Shown piece by piece: positions 47,511 through 47,731 of a stretch of DNA of 47,731 bases. This DNA comes from Bacteroidaceae bacterium (lineage in GTDB: Bacteria > Bacteroidota > Bacteroidia > Bacteroidales > Bacteroidaceae). Within the stretch, counting starts at the first letter, position 1; each line of letters begins with the position of its first letter. A model generated the notes under the pieces. The model saw nothing but the letters and a program-made list of their open reading frames with translations, searched no databases and had not been told where the DNA came from. The stretch lies in contig JAKSLT010000013.1 of assembly GCA_024401055.1 (NCBI GenBank), forward strand, positions 1-47,731, given 5' to 3'. The position numbers were made by a program, and so were the translations under genes.

Positions 47511-47731
47511 GGTTAAAATCTCCTATTTTTTTGGGTTAAACATTTACAGACAGAAGGTCGTCTTTCCTGTCTTGGGGGAGTCCGCGCAGGACTTTCGGCC
47601 TTGCACAATAGACATTGGCAATTGCTGTGCCATTCAGCCCGTTTACTTGTGATTTTGGCTTGTTTTTTAACAAATAAGGCCGAGATTTTAACATTTCGGG
47701 GAGTTTCGGCTGTGACAAATTGGCAGAACTC
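47511..47731. other. Upstream region of the Hsp20 gene
   Basis: AT-rich leader with an A-rich tract (CCAAAAAAATAGGAGA) directly before the Hsp20 ATG, where AGGAG could be a rare real Shine-Dalgarno. No clean -7/-33 pair was identified. A 60-codon open frame on the minus strand, starting from TTG, has no visible support and is treated as spurious. Confidence 0.5.

Noticed and set aside
47536..47718. 60-codon minus-strand open frame upstream of the Hsp20 gene
   Set aside because: It starts from TTG, occupies the presumed promoter and leader of the Hsp20 gene and resembles no known family.

Overview
The window looks like chromosome from a high-GC member of the Bacteroidales, most likely Prevotellaceae-like. 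The evidence is the run of gene families (UpxY-type NusG-like protein, Omp28-related protein, C10 cysteine peptidase, DUF6528-like lipoprotein, receiver-less sigma-54 activator next to lptE, a TPR protein and secG), Bacteroidota -7 promoter boxes (TAnnTTTG), secreted enzymes ending in T9SS-like sorting tails, and weak Shine-Dalgarno signals. Coding DNA is GC-rich and intergenic DNA is much more AT-rich. No phage, plasmid, transposase, CRISPR or rRNA gene was seen.

Layout. 1-1712: a possible partial ORF at the left edge, a tRNA-Thr(CGT) and two families of intergenic repeats. 1713-7047: GH92 glycosidase, an orphan UpxY/NusG-like protein and a PpiD/SurA-like foldase. 7212-15680 (+): mfd, a small unknown protein, lysS, a stand-alone divergent ftsZ and gpsA. 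15801-22276 (-): cca (fused in frame to a lipoprotein-like tail), cdd and a large secreted GH2 enzyme. 22889-29240 (+): pgi, a HAD phosphatase, comEC and an Omp28-like protein. 29825-30700 (-): N-carbamoylputrescine amidase. 31154-35881 (+): sigma-54 activator, lptE, TPR protein, secG, holA. 35882-36893: about 1 kb of AT-rich noncoding DNA. 36894-39968 (+): XRE regulator, GH16 glucanase, DUF6528-like lipoprotein, uracil-DNA-glycosylase-family protein. 40526-47510 (-): pepT, a Nudix hydrolase, a 1276-residue C10 peptidase and Hsp20.

The genes are mostly core functions (translation, repair, replication, lipid and sugar phosphate metabolism, secretion, envelope assembly) with secreted glycan- and protein-degrading enzymes scattered between them. 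There is no SusC/SusD pair, so this is not a classical polysaccharide-utilization locus.

The most striking signal is in the intergenic DNA. At least nine intergenic sites carry a tandem array of exactly four units with a period of 21-23 bp, about two helical turns. In six arrays each unit is a dyad with conserved arms around a variable 4-nt centre (GACCAC-N4-GTGGTC, CCAC-N4-GTG, AAC-N4-GTT, GAC-N4-GTC). In three more the unit is a non-palindromic 21-mer placed directly after a stop codon. The same array families recur at unlinked sites, which suggests one generating or recognising system rather than chance slippage. A ten-unit 21-bp array, 42-bp arrays, GC-rich palindromic elements and a MITE-like element with long terminal inverted repeats add to this repeat landscape.
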